A model generated the notes under the pieces. That model saw only the letters and a list, made by a program, of their open reading frames with translations, did no database searches and had not been told where the DNA came from. Positions 10,426 to 22,795 of a stretch of 64,000 bases of DNA are shown piece by piece; position 1 is the first letter of the stretch; each line of letters starts with the position of its first letter. The stretch lies in contig JAEBUN010000023.1 in NCBI GenBank assembly GCA_023014365.1, forward strand, positions 248,001 through 312,000, written 5' to 3'. Made by a program: the position numbers and the translations under genes. Source of the DNA: Lepiota brunneoincarnata. Taxonomy: Eukaryota > Basidiomycota > Agaricomycetes > Agaricales > Agaricaceae.

Positions 10426-11716
10426 ATGGTCTCTGCCACTTCCACTCCGTTCGTCGTCTTTGGTTATGGTTCTCTCATATTCAAAGTGAGGACAACTCAC
10501 TCCAACGCACACCCATACTGACATCGGTTACACACAGCCTCCACCACATGTCGTCGCTCGAGGTGCTCTCGATACTTCAAAACTCTCTCTGTCGCGAGCG
10601 CTCACCCTGCATTGGACAAATTAGTGCCAGGATTTCTCAAAGGCTACGTGCGTAGATTCGCCCAGTCGTCTCATGACCACAGAGGGACACCAGAGGTACG
10701 CGGGAAGGCGAAGCGCCCGACACAGCTGACGCGAACAGGGATCTTGACGCACAAATGGGCAGAATCCAGGGAGAGTTGTTACGTTGATCCACAAGGAAGA
10801 TTGGGATAAGTTCTCGCAGGCAGTACGTTAACATTTCGTGTCCTAACACCCGCGTTATGTTGGATAAACACCGCTGCCATAGGACGCGTTCCCCGACGAC
10901 GATGTTGTATGGGGTATGACAACACGCTCCAACCATCATCACCCTCACGGTTCCTCACGAACGATGCAGGGAGTCGCATATACCATAGATCCTATCTACG
11001 AAGCGGAAGTGCGAGATTATCTAGGTTAGGAAATGCCTTTTCGACTAATGAGCTGTCTCAAACTGGAACGAATCTTAGATTACCGGGAAAAGGTAAGGTC
11101 CGATGTGTTACACGTTCCTGTACTAACTTCAATTAGGACGGGTACACGATGGAAACTCTAGACATATACGGGATTGTTGATGGAACGGAAATGGTGATAA
11201 TACGTGATGTATGTCTTAGGGCCCTCACTCTCCGGTATGTTCACTCAAGCTAATAGCGGCCTATAGGCATATGTACGCTCTGATTCTACTGGGAATAATC
11301 CGACTCTCAACCGGTGTTTTTGTATAGTGTTATGTCGGTCGAAATGACAATCCATCCTTCAGTGTGTAGATTCGCGGAGGTGTCGGTACGTACTCATTTA
11401 TGTGTCATGAATGTAGTTGGCTCGGAGGCCCTCGACGTCCTCGCAGACCGCATATGGCGCACGGTTGGCCCTTCAGGTCCCAACAAGGTAGAATTCTCAC
11501 CTTACTTGTGGCCTTAGCCAATTCATCTACGTTCAGGAATATCTATTCAGGCTGGCAAATGCTGTTCGCGAGCTTTCTCCAGACTCGTATGACTCGCACT
11601 TGTTCGCTCTCGAGGTAAGCATTCGTCATTCTGCCTTTCCGTCCACGGATCGTCTCACGCTAGTGCAGGATCGGGTTCGAGCTCTAGACACAAAGGCACT
11701 GCCAAACTCGAGATAA
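10426..11716 (+). CDS. GCG1: ChaC-type gamma-glutamylcyclotransferase
   Basis: This is a ChaC-family enzyme, which degrades glutathione to 5-oxoproline and Cys-Gly in the cytosol. I assembled 13 exons: 10426-10485, 10538-10562, 10625-10695, 10763-10822, 10883-10913, 10970-11024, 11079-11092, 11137-11208, 11267-11272, 11328-11361, 11417-11487, 11537-11614 and 11669-11716. The product has about 207 residues, usual for the family. Landmarks in order: VFGYGSLIFKPPPHVV (substrate loop), GFLKGYVRRFAQ, DHRGTPENPGRVVTL, VVWGVAYTIDP, DYREKDGYTMETLDIYG (candidate catalytic Glu), GRNDNPSF and GPSGPNKEYLFRLANAV. All phases agree except exon 5, which carries one surplus G in GGGG at 10911-10914. Exon 9 is only 6 nt. 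The gene starts about 340 bp inside the left arm of the inverted repeat. Confidence 0.85.
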
Positions 11717-12835
11717 TACTACAATATACATTCTCGAACTTTCGAACGATCGGGTGAATTTTAGGTGGCCGTGCGTCGCGTCGTTAGACACGAAACAATA
11801 ATCGCCCAACGAGACAAAACGCCCAGTGATTAAGTTGAGCGCTCATGACGATATTCCTCGGCACATTAAGCGCTGCCAGATTTTACATTCTTGTGGGAAA
11901 CCACAGAACGCCACCATGGAAGCGCAACCACCAAGAAAAGCAAAAACTCCACAGCTCCGGCTAGAACCTCCGAACGTTCGTTGCGACGTGCCCGCATGTT
12001 GGCTGGGCTGCTGGAATTATGACTCTATTGCGGAACAGAACGAGATAATTAAAGAATAAGCGAGGTACCAACCTAAGCCGGCTGATGACGCCGCCACGGG
12101 TGGTCCCAGTGGCGATCCCTTCTTTATGTTTTCGGTGTTGTTATTTTGCTTTGACAATAACCGAATATCTAAAAACAAATTCAAAGCCCGCTGATCCGCC
12201 CTGTCATGTCTACGGATCTTCATCTTTTCATTTACTCTCCGCCTTTTCTCATCCAGCATGGAACATTTTCAGCTCAGGTGGGCACTAGCATACCGCAAAA
12301 TCAATCTGATCGCCTCCTATTTGCGAGGTCGATAGGCGAGGGAGACATAGGCTTACGAGCTGGCACACGACGCTCTCCCCCTAGGAGCCCCTGTCGACAA
12401 CGAACCACGTTTCTGCGCACAACCTCTTTGTCGAACAAAGAAATATAATATTTCCGCTCTAATTTAGTCATTGGCGGTCCAAGCATCCCCCCTCACAACA
12501 GCCATACATGCACATTGCTCGTCTAAGCACCGACCTTATAGGCACTACCCTTCTTGATCAAGATAGCGTCCGGGACACGATATACTCGACATGGAAGCTG
12601 TGCAAACCCCGACAAAAGCAGGGCTGGGTCAATCCCAATCCGCGTAAGCCAAGACCGCCCCTGCTCGGAGGTATAAAGAGAAGGACGGATTGGCCCCATA
12701 GGCCCCTCCCCCCATCTCAAACCCCTCTTACCCACCTGGAAGTCTGGAACTTCAAGCGCGTTTTTATCCCAACTCTACATCTTTACCCGCCACGACCACT
12801 CGATCGACTCTTTTTTTTTTTGTTTTTGAAAAACA
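11717..12835. other. Intergenic region
   Basis: About 1.1 kb between the ChaC gene and the zinc-finger gene. No ORF here has recognisable homology. It must hold the 5' control region of the zinc-finger gene at its right end. Confidence 0.5.
12671..12679 (+). promoter_or_regulatory. Possible TATA box of the zinc-finger gene
   Basis: The sequence gtataaaga lies about 160 bp upstream of ATG 12836 and is followed by a pyrimidine-rich stretch with a long T run just before the start codon. That arrangement is common for fungal promoters, but nothing here proves its use. Confidence 0.3.
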
Positions 12836-15357
12836 ATGAGCCCTTCTATTGTCAATGTCGAGGCTAGCACACCTTTGGGTCGGAATTCTGGCGCGATTCA
12901 TTCCCCCGCAATGGACGATGACGTCGTTTCATCCGATTCTGATTTAGAGGTGCCTAGCACAATAAAATCAATTTCGACGACGGGCTCGAGCTCCCAAGTG
13001 AGAATTTATTCATTCTTTGATACTGCCCTCCCCCCCCCCCCCCCTTTTAACACACTCTCACCCCCCTTCTCTTCTTTCAGACCAGTGCCCCGAGCTCTCG
13101 TGATGGAACACCAGAAGATGCAGGATCCAAGTGCATGAGATGTAATGCCCTTGTTCCGAGCGATGCTCTCCAGCTACATGAAGCGTACCATCTACGGTAT
13201 ACTGGGTGCGTTTTCTCCTTCCTTTGACCTCTGTCGCGATATCTTTTAACGGCGAATCCGTCGTTACTTTGAATAGGAAGACAACATGCGAATTTGAAGC
13301 ATGCTGCTACCAAACCAAGACTAGCGGAAATATGAGAGCTCATCGGCGTGTGCAGTAAGTGTGTTCTTCCCCCCCCCCCCCCTCTCTCTCCTCTTTGAGC
13401 CCCTGGTGAACGTTGTTAATGTAATGGTTGCAGTTACGGCGACTACCCATACGTATGCATGGCACGAGCATGTTATAAGCGTTTCAAGACCTGCCGAGTT
13501 GCTCTGGGCGCACAGAGACGCAGCGTATCACGAGCTTCGTGCCAAGAAGGACGTAGAGGTCAGAGAGGCAGTCACTCTGAAGCATTACAAGAAGGTAGAT
13601 GCGACACGGCGTGTTGGTCGTGCTCCAAGGAAAAGTTCGCGAAAGTGTAATAAAAGCGCATCTGGAATGCGCTTCAAACGTTCTCACTCTCCCTCTCCCT
13701 CCCTCTCCCCCTCACACCCACACCAAGACCTCGTCGCGGAACAACCCGCATCTACCCCTCCCCAACCCCAATACGCTTCATTCTATGCGATCATAACTAC
13801 GCTCGATACAATTACCATCTCACCACCCTCGCCCTCCCCTTCAGGATCTCCTCCCCGGCTGCGCCTCCCGGATAAATGGTCGCACGAAGTCGTGCACGTC
13901 GATCCGATAGTTGTCGGGACAGAAGATCCGGATAACCTTGAGTACGTTCTCATGCCTGTACCAACAAATTCGGACGCAGGTGGCGCAGAAGGCTCCTCGC
14001 AGTCCACGAGTATGCTATCTCGGTGGGACGTCGTGGATTTCCTAGCATTTACAAGCACATACACTACGACCTTCCCACCCAAGGACCTCTGTATGGTATT
14101 TCGATTTCGCCGGGTGGACGGCGGCTTAGGGAAAGGGGGAGGTGTCGGGAGGTTTGTTGCTGCGCCTGCAGACCTCGAGGAGATTTTAGAGGCGGGTCAG
14201 GTGGAGGGCCGGGAACTCGGCAATGGTCGTGGGGGCGGGTCCAGAGGAGGGAGAGGAAGAGCTAAGGGGCGGAGAACGGGATGTCAGGAGGTCCAGTGGG
14301 CCTTGATAAGACGTTTTTCGAATTTGTGCGTTCGACGGTACCTCAGAGTCCGTACGGGTATGAGATTAGGGACCATAACGAGGCAGGCGGGTTGGGTACT
14401 TGGACTCAGGGGGAGAATCATGCTACGGCCGGGAGAACGGGAGGTGGTGGCATGGGAAGTGCTTTCACGCTAGCTGGCGACCTCCATAGCAGCTACATCG
14501 CTCCAGCTCAAGACTATATACCAAATTACGTCGCGGGGGTCGGATCTGGTGCTCATTTTTTGACAACCCAATTTATCCCACAGGGAATGCAGGCTCGTCC
14601 AGGTCCCTCGTCTTTCCTCCCTATACCCCCCATCTCAACACAAAACCTTCTACCAACTCGAATAGCGGAGCCTTACCAAACCACTGGTATCACGAACGGT
14701 CCTCCCCCGGCCGATGGTTATTGGAACTTCAGCGGTAGTGCCGGAATCACCGGACACTCTGGATTCTCGGACGCCCGGCAAGTCGGTTCTGCCATCCTTC
14801 AGGCCCCTCAAATCCCCCAAATTGGTTCACATTTTCCTGAATCTGTAACTGGTTCGCGGACAGACGAGATTACTGGTGGCCCATCGCAACCCCAGGCTGG
14901 AGTCAATAGACGAAAAAAGACTGATAACCTCACCCACCTCCAATCCTCGGATACACACTTCCAAGCGCCTTCTCAAAATTTCCCACCCGCAATGAATACT
15001 ACATTCAATCCTCCTGCCTTTTCTACCACTGCGGAGGATCCGACCAACGCCGTTGTAGATGACAATTTCGCCTCGAACGCAGGATTCACGTCTGGTGCAT
15101 GTCAATACCAGCCACCAGGGGCGCAACATGGGAATTCTACATGGGAGGAAGCACAGGGTCCGTGGTCGGCCCCGAATTGGGATTTTATACATTTCGGTAT
15201 TGTTGGGGCTGGTGCCGGTTTGGGTTTGGGTGTTGGTAATGGATTGGACGGAACCAGTCATTGGGAAGTATGTGTTCCCGGTGGCCCCGACCCCAACACA
15301 TCGCTACTCTCGACTACTGCACCTGGTACCTACGACTACGGGAACTATTGCGCGTAG
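12836..15357 (+). CDS. C2H2 zinc-finger protein, putative transcription factor
   Basis: Exons 12836-12997, 13081-13205, 13277-13354 and one from 13434 join in phase. Finger 1 is C-x2-C-x11-H-x3-H (KCMRCNALV...). Finger 2 is a canonical C-x4-C-x12-H-x3-H (TCEFEAC...). Finger 3 begins YVCMARACYKRFKT and becomes a perfect C-x4-C-x12-H-x5-H only if one T at about 13492 is removed. Downstream, one frame (13500-14473) is Ser/Pro-rich. A second open frame (14281-15357) reads as a natural Gly/Asn/Pro/Ser-rich tail, ending DYGNYCA. How these two frames connect is unresolved (further intron or indel). Introns 1 and 3 carry runs of 15 and 14 C. DNA binding is inferred from the fingers. No target or orthologue is recognised. 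Confidence 0.65.
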
Positions 15358-16460
15358 TTACTGGCTGGTGTATGGTGTCTGTCCTCCTGGGCTTTTATGA
15401 GTTGGCTAACTTTGGACGGGATATGGGATGATTAGATTAGACACTATACATGTATAATAAAAGGCCTGTTTTTGTGCATCATAACCGAAGCTGAGGGCGA
15501 TGACCCGCACTCATACTTTTCGCTGGAGCCCCCTCAACTTTTGCGACTCAAGGTGACTATGGATCGACGGCGAGCTATGAACTAAACCACCTCCGCCTAG
15601 GAACGGAGCCCTTCCAAATATGTGTGTGGGGCTGTTGTAACTTTGTGAGTTGGTGAGCATTATATTGGTCGGACTCCGGAGAAAGCCGATGTAAAAGGAG
15701 ATAGGCCTACGAGTATATTAAAGATAATGTCGAGGCATTCAAATGCATGAATCCTTTCATGGTCGTTATCTATGGACTAATCCTGGCACCTGAACTATCT
15801 ATCGGCTAGGCGCCTGTAGACTAATCGCCTACGACTGTAAATGACCTTCGGGGGACCAAGTGTCCTTGCACTGCTAGTCGTGAGCGTGGGCCTTGACTAA
15901 GACTCGGTTAAGCTGTGGTGGGAAGGCACAGAGTCTGCTGGGTTTGGGACTTGCTGGCTGGCGGGGGGGGGGGGGGGGGGGGGGGGCTCCTTTGATTGCT
16001 GGGCTTGAGCTCTGTAGGGAGGGCTCGCCTGGTAGTCATCGATCTCGAGTGAGCAGCTAGTAGTAAGTATAAATAATTTGATTATAGCGGTGAGCATCAA
16101 CTTTGCTGCGCATCAAAGCTACTTAGGGTGAGCCCCCATCGGCTTTTCCCGCTTCATGGTGACGTGACTTCATGAATGACGCAACACTACCACCAGCACG
16201 AATCCCTATGGAGTCCTATCGTTCGCATGGCTCAATATGCTAGGAGGTAGACAAGCATCATTACACAGGTTCAGGTTGTATAGAGTTGGTGATTGCACAT
16301 AAAACAAGGACTCGAACACTCATAGTCCATTCTTCCTAGTTATGAATGACAAAACGGAAAGCATAACGATCATTACACTGCCTCACGCGGGACGGAGAAC
16401 TATGTATCAACAAAAAAAAAGCAATGTCTCCGCCCAATAATGCTGGTATAGCAGGGAAAA
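15358..16460. other. Intergenic region with a 24-G homopolymer
   Basis: About 1.1 kb lies between the convergent zinc-finger and DUF6535 genes. The run of 24 consecutive G at 15963-15986 is its only striking feature. No supported gene is present. Confidence 0.6.
15963..15986 (+). repeat. Poly-G tract (24 nt)
   Basis: Twenty-four uninterrupted G. The length of such a run is unreliable in most assemblies. A G-run of this size can fold into a G-quadruplex. Confidence 0.85.
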
Positions 16461-18661
16461 TTACTTTCCCTCCTCCAAGTTTTCACTCTCTGTAATCAAA
16501 GGCCGATTTTCCGACTTTCCCCGCCCATGTCTAGCACCTCGGTTATACTCTGGTGGATATCTGTGTTGATGATGCACGTGCTCGTGGCTCCGCTGGAGTT
16601 CGTCGGTCTCAGCCTTAGGACTGTCTTCCGCGACCGAGTACTCCGCCGTCCACGGGAACGGTCCCCGAATAGCTTGTATTGTTTGGAAGTAGTCTCTCAC
16701 GTCCCCACGACCACTAACCCGTAAAGTCTCGAGCTCTATCGCAAGGTCACGGATAGTGTTCTGGAAGTGGGCGGAGACCTTTGTGTCGGGATTGATACTG
16801 CTCATTGTGAGCCGTACTGCTCGGAGCTCGTCAGGACAGAGGATGCGGTCGCCGAGGATGTTCTTGATGCATTCAAGGAGTTGCCTACGTATGCCTAATA
16901 GAGGTGTGTAAGACATAGAAAAGGCTACGCTCAGCGACAAGAACCCTTACCGATTGCCAAACTCAGTGCATCCCGCTGCGTATAAACTGGGCACTTGATG
17001 TTCCTGCCAACTTCCACGCGATGGTTTCTCGCCGAATTATTGACCCTGATAAAGAGCTCCACACGATGTTTCAACACTCTTCTATGGAGCTTCTCGTTAT
17101 GATTCACGAGGTGCTGCAACACCAGAGCGCTCAAGAAGTCCTTGCGAAGAGCAAACATGTCCTGACCGCTAATCGTCGCATTGCCCAGCAAGTCTTCTTC
17201 ATCTTTGGTGAAGGTTTGCCGGAAGAGTTTCGTAAAAGTTCTGGCCTGGGCCGTGGACCCATGAATATCTTGTAGACAGTTGTGCACAATATGCACTGCG
17301 CTCGGTTTCGCGATGAGCGCGTCCATCACAGACGCGAGGCCGTGCGCAAGATAGTGTGAGTAGTGAGCCCCACTTTCATGTGTCTCTGCGCGGGCGTGTC
17401 GACCTCTATCCTCGCGTTTCCGTTTCCAGAGCTCGTCGTAGTAGTCCCAAAGTGTATCCGTGAGCATCGGAGTTTGTTCTTGGCGCCACCTCTTGACCTT
17501 CCGTCGTCCATCTTTACCTCTGAAACACTGCACCAGATAGCTACCGGCGATCGATAGCAACACCGCTGAGCGATGAATAATAAATGAGATCGGGGATTTG
17601 AAAGGGCACTGCGGAATTGAAAGACTTGGAGGATAGATCCATGCAACCAAAGCCTGAAGCAATGGAAGGACAGTAGTCAACACCAGGAGCAATATCGCCA
17701 CTCCTGCAACGATAGTCACGGGGAACGCTACATCCTTATTCGTGGAAAACAGGAACCACAGCAAGCCGATCGCGTAGAGTACCAGAGCAGGCTTGTACGT
17801 TGAGCAGCAAGATCGCTGGGACACGTGGCACACCCCACCACATGAAGCCTTCATACCGCATCTGGCGCAATGCGAGTGCTTTGTCATGCGTTTTAATCTT
17901 GGCTTTCCGCGTGAACGCAGAGAGCCATTGGAGACAGAGCGTCCCGAGGACGACTGCGGCTAGGCTTTGGGTCATACTGAGGAACCAGAGTTGGTTGATG
18001 GTGACGAAGTCGCGGTCAGGGGAGAAGCGGGGTAGGGGATCGACTGTGGGGTTCGTGACGTTGCCTTGGCTCAGGAGCTGGACAACCTGCCGCAAGAGGT
18101 CAGCTGTTTCTTGCTCAGGCTCATTTTGCAGCCACTTTGCAGACTCGATAACAAAGGCAGTGACAATGGCCAAGAACAAGGATGCCTACGAAGAGTTGTA
18201 GCTTATTAGTGGCGAAAGACTTTTTTTTAAATAAAAAAAGATCCACGTACCACGACCAACAAATTTGAAATTTCATCCTTCAACCCCTTGAATCATATCC
18301 TCATCAAACTCATACACCACACCATAGCACTGCTCCCAGGGATCGACCAGCGATTCTTTGAGCGGATATCGATAATCACCCTCGCATGACCACGATTTCT
18401 ATCAAGGCGAGGGGATAGGAACCCAGTTTGCTAATTAGTATCGCCTATTCTCGGCGCTGACAGGAAAGACATACTAACATCATCGTCCGTAGTCTCAGCG
18501 TCCGGCTTATCGCTCGCAAGCGTAAACGCAGATGCTGAGTTGCCCAACTGGGAATCCACAAGCACATCAGTGCACTGTCCCTCTCCAAAGAAACAGGGAA
18601 CACGGCGACCTACATCCTCCGACCACGTTGCACGGCGTCGTCGAGTTGCGCTCCGCACCAT
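16461..18661 (-). CDS. DUF6535 multi-pass membrane protein (two frame breaks)
   Basis: This is the Agaricomycete DUF6535 family, of unknown function, predicted membrane protein. Exons on the minus strand: 18661-18479, 18398-18251, 18185-16951 and 16894-16461. Introns are 80, 65 and 56 bp with consensus ends. Family landmarks: DPWEQCY, FDEDMIQG, a first membrane segment ASLFLAIVTAFVIES, DFVTINQLWFLSMTQSLAAV (second), LQWLSAFTRKA, and two further hydrophobic segments (VLYAIGLLWFLF and VTIVAGVAILLLVL). The soluble C-terminal half is helical. One extra G near 18284-18287 and one extra base near 17792 break the frame. Removing both gives a 665-residue product with all exon phases consistent. Either the gene is a young pseudogene or the assembly has two indels. 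ATG 18661 is chosen because exon 1 joins exon 2 in phase; other starts are possible. Confidence 0.75.
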
Positions 18662-20433
18662 CTACAAGTTCATCAGGCCACTGTATATCAAGACCGATGA
18701 TGGCCCATTGGAGGAAGAACGGAGACCTACCGCAGGTGAGGGATACAAAGCCATGTCGAAGCAGGCTGCGGCGGATGGAGGGAAACAAGGAAAGAGGGTG
18801 CAAGAAAAGCGCTCATATGATCGTGCCTCGTTCGTTTTGTACCGTTTGAGGGCCGCTGGGGCATGGAACGAGCGCTCATCGATAATAGCAACATAACAGC
18901 TGTTGTCCGCGAACATGTTCCGACCTTGACGTGAATTGCCGTACCTCGTGTCGAATTTAATGATCCTGAAACACTCATCATGGGCGTCTGTGGATGAGCC
19001 CCCAGACGAGTCAAACTGGGCGAAAGAAGTGGTCACAATGTTCGCGATGGCTTCAAGATAAGGTCCTGACACATGATGGGGGCGTTGTAAATGTTGAGGG
19101 GACACATTCCCCTTTGCATAACTATCACAGCGCCCCATTCCAAAACGATCAGGGGCAACCTTCACAAGGCCTAAGGAGCCGCCCAAACTGTTGGCGGCGC
19201 CAAAGTAGGCGCCTATGGGATGTCATCTACCGTACTTTACCCACCCCGGCCAGAAGCCCTACTTCGGGCCTGAGGCAGAAATGGCACCTGGACTGGTAAA
19301 CCCATCAGAGTCTTAAGTGTTTCATCCTCGTTCTCCTCCTGGGTATTCTAGCGCTCGAAACATCCTACCATGGAAAGTAGGCTCCCAAGCTCTGGATGTC
19401 TTCCCCGTCGATCCCCCTACATGCCTTTTGCACATGGTTCAGGGGTATCTCAGTTATAGAACAAGGCTATCTTGTGATTGGTTTCCAAGGCCGCAATCAA
19501 CAATGGAGGATTGTATAGCGGCGGGTCGGCATTTGCGGGGGCCGACAGCTTTCAGGGAACCCATCCATTTTATTTTCCCCCTATAAAATATGCTTTGAAT
19601 TCTCCCTGAAGTTTGGCCTCACATTATGGACTTCAGACGAGTCTCGTTAGATGTCTTTGTATCTAAATGTACTATATTTATAGTCTTACATTGTGGACCT
19701 TGGCTTGTATAAGTATGCTTTATACCCTATCACTACATGCCTGTTTGGTTTTAACCCTTGTGATTTTAATGGGGTGTAAGCATCTGCTGGTAGAAAATTT
19801 TACACTCACCAGGAAATGCCAATAGGCAAGGCAATGAGAGTGCCTGAAAACAAAAAGCTTTATAAAAAGATTGCACCACTTTCATTTGATCTCGTTCCTA
19901 ACTCTTTGATGGAGGCTTATCACTTGGTACCCACAGATTAATACTGTGTGTACACAAAGTGTGGGGTCACTGTTAGCCCCACCTCATACAATTTCAAATA
20001 AATTCTGACATAAGTGATACTTTGCATGCTTCCAACACAGATATTCAAACACAAATTTTTATACCAATAGCAGCATGCCGGTGTGCTTATAGAATTGTGA
20101 TAGGCATGCACACTAGGTACCCAATTGCGAAGGGCTGCACATTGATGCTGGTATTGATATTACATTCACCCAGCAAGTGATTTCCAACTGGCGGCTGGAT
20201 TGAAGGCACCTAAGAATCGGTCAAGAGCTCAACAAAAAGGCATGTAAACTAAATACATAATAGAATCAGGCAAAACTAGCCTACAGAGAAATCAATCTAA
20301 CAAATCAAGAAAAGATTTTAGAAGAATTGCATCCCATATCCAAGTCCCGCCTAGTTCCCAGTTCCCCCAACACTAGTCCTCACGAATTTTCTCTACAACA
20401 AACCTAAAGACGGGTGGGCGAGCTTGGCGTCGG
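18662..20433. other. Intergenic, AT-rich and CpG-poor part at about 19600-20370
   Basis: No gene is supported. The right part (about 19600-20370) has little CpG and much TpG/CpA, unlike the neighbouring genes, which suggests an old decayed transposon. No terminal repeats or protein traces could be identified. Confidence 0.4.
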
Positions 20434-22629
20434 CTACTCATTGTCGAGGTTAGCTTTGGTAGGGGATTCGCTGAGGACGGCTCCGTATCCGACACCATTC
20501 GCCCTCTCGGCTGACCCGATTAACAGGGGCGAACGTTCAGATTCAAGTGACCCCGCACGGATACGGCGCTCCACGATACTGAAGACCCGAATAAGTAATT
20601 CCGGTTTCCTTTAGGAAGGATAACAACGTACCCCCGCATGACAGCTGCCGTAGTTAAGCGCTTGGCGCGTCTTTTGCTCTGATTGTCTTCATAACGATCA
20701 GTTTCGTCGACGATTTCCTCGGAGATAATTTCCTGGGTACGGTGTTAACACTTTTCAGGAATGCAGCCGGAGAGACCAAATCCTACTTCAATAATATCTG
20801 AGATACACCCTGTTCAGCGAGATGTCAAGTTCTGAGTATCCAGCTGACCGACCTTCGAGAGTAACTACTCCGATGGCACCCCCAGGACTTCCGGGTGTCC
20901 TGCTGATAAGGAGAAGATGTGCCCGCCCAGTTTGGCTGCCCTGCATCCGCAAAAACTCCCAATCTCGGAATGGAACTTGAGCACTCACAAATAATCAAGC
21001 GCCTGGAAACAGTTGATTGAAGGATACGCTTCTGGAAGGATGGAAAGAGGGAATGCGGATACAGGAAGTGCCTTGCTCGGGTCGTAGTTAAGAAGCTGAT
21101 ACTAACATCAGATGGAAATTGACTCCTATCGGCAGATCACACGCACCTTCTTGACGAGCAACAACCCAATAAAAGCCAGCGGGTTACCCGGTTCATGAAC
21201 CGGGAAACGCGAGTAGCCACTTAACAAGCTAAATAGGGTTCAGTGAAAAGGCGGACTCAAGAAAAGGGTCGCATACATCGCATCAACAGCTTTGTGGTCC
21301 AGGATAGCGTCAGCGCTCAGAACAACGGTGTCCTGTGATTCTGAATAAACGCCGCAACGAAAGGAGTGTTCACTCACCCTCAGATGTGTCATTATGCTTT
21401 CCACATTTTTGGTATTCAATTCTAGGACGCCATTCAGAATATTGATCTCGTCATCGCGTAGAGGTTCTTCCCCAGTTCGGTGGAATTGAAGGAACGATTT
21501 GAGCTCGGCTTTCTTGTATGTATGTTGTTCATTCGATCCCAGGATCCAGTCAAGGAGTTTTGCGATTGGCCAGGCAATCGGGGCTGCATGTGCATCAGAA
21601 AAAAGTCACTCAGATGCTAAAATAAAGGGTAGTGTTCACCAAATAAGTACATCATTCCCAAGACAAGGGGTGCGCAAGTGGCGCCGATAGACAGGCCATA
21701 CCGCACGCTGACAGCTTGGGGAATTATTCTGGGGATGGCTAAATGGGTATGACAAGCCTTTGGCGTAATTTGCTCACTTACTCTCTGTGGGAGGTAATCG
21801 TCCTGAGGTTAGATAGACATGATGGAAGTAGTTGAATACAGACCCAAAAATAACTGGGCGAGGACAAAAGTAAGCACACGACCAGATATGACTAGTATGA
21901 TAGGACAGTGGCCACATACCAATCGCAGCAGTAGAGATGACAATCGCGGCAATGCCTCCACCGAGCTGGTCGTCCTAGATGAATGGGGTGCTATGTACTT
22001 CAAGGGAGGACGTACGGCGCTATCAAGGAAGATGGGCAAACTTTCGTTCACAATCTGAAACAGCAAAAGTGAACATTTGCCGGTTACCTAGAGATGATGT
22101 GGCTAGGCATTACGCACAACGTTGCCGAGTAATAGCACCTGAAACAGGTCGGAGAACTAAACACAATGGGGGAACTGAATGGGACAGTCGCGACGTACCA
22201 CAAGGACCCAGTGACGACCTTTCTGCATGATACCCAGGACTACACAAGACTCTATTGACATACAATGAAGACTGGTCACAGCACAGGCGGACCTTTCTTT
22301 GCATTGGCCTTCTCCTTGGGATCATCAGACGACGTAGCCAGAACACGCAAATGCAATTCATCGAGGCCCATCAAACCTAACGTCAACCTGCGAGATCCGC
22401 CTCACCCTATCAGCACAGCAACCCAGGCATTAATGAAACAGGACGGTCGCGTCACGCACCCAGCGAAGACACCCCCAGCAAGGACCAATCCAATACTGAT
22501 AGCAAGTTTGTACCAAAACTCGGGCGACCCGGTTTCTTCCTCTGGAACGTCCGGTACTGCTCTCATGAGAAAGGGTGACGCTAGCGCTGTGCGCATAAGA
22601 AACATGAGAGTTGGCGACCTGGGCCTCAT
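20434..22629 (-). CDS. MAM3: Mam3/CNNM-family protein (DUF21 plus CBS), intact
   Basis: This family comprises integral membrane proteins of the vacuole or plasma membrane linked to Mg2+/Mn2+ homeostasis. I joined 17 exons on the minus strand: 22629-22460, 22387-22293, 22239-22199, 22138-22118, 22054-22016, 21974-21920, 21853-21844, 21784-21782, 21728-21640, 21583-21378, 21332-21277, 21228-21147, 21095-20989, 20935-20853, 20797-20787, 20732-20632 and 20578-20434. Every phase agrees, giving 437 residues. Order of motifs: AISIGLVLAGGVFAGLTLGL (first membrane helix of DUF21), DELHLRVLATSSDDPKEKA, GRHWVLVVLLLGNVIVNESL, VIFGEIIPQAVSVRYGL, APIAWPIAKLLDWILG, HTYKKAELKSFLQFH, then CBS-type segments (LLSGYSRFPVHEPG, GGAIGVVTLEDIIEEIISEE). 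Exons of 10, 3 and 11 nt are predicted. It is the best preserved gene in the window. Confidence 0.9.
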
Positions 22630-22795
22630 CGGCCAGTAGAATGAGTGAATAGCTTGGTAAAACCCAAGCAGGCTCGAATCCGCGGAAGGGGTATGGTCAC
22701 GTGGTTGCGAAGGTCATAAGAGTCCTGCCAAGCGCTTTTCCTATTCGGAGATATGACAAATGTAGATAAGTCACACTACTTTATGTTTTATTTCT

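Noticed and set aside
10098..10655. 185-codon plus-strand ORF at the inner edge of the left repeat arm
   Set aside because: It overlaps the first exons of the ChaC gene in another frame and crosses the repeat border; the ChaC exons explain the region.
18662..19186. 174-codon minus-strand ORF upstream of the DUF6535 gene
   Set aside because: No domain, no splice link to the gene, and competing ORFs on both strands in the same stretch.
22661..22690. Possible tRNA T-arm (ggctcgaatcc)
   Set aside because: No matching acceptor, anticodon or D arm can be drawn around it.
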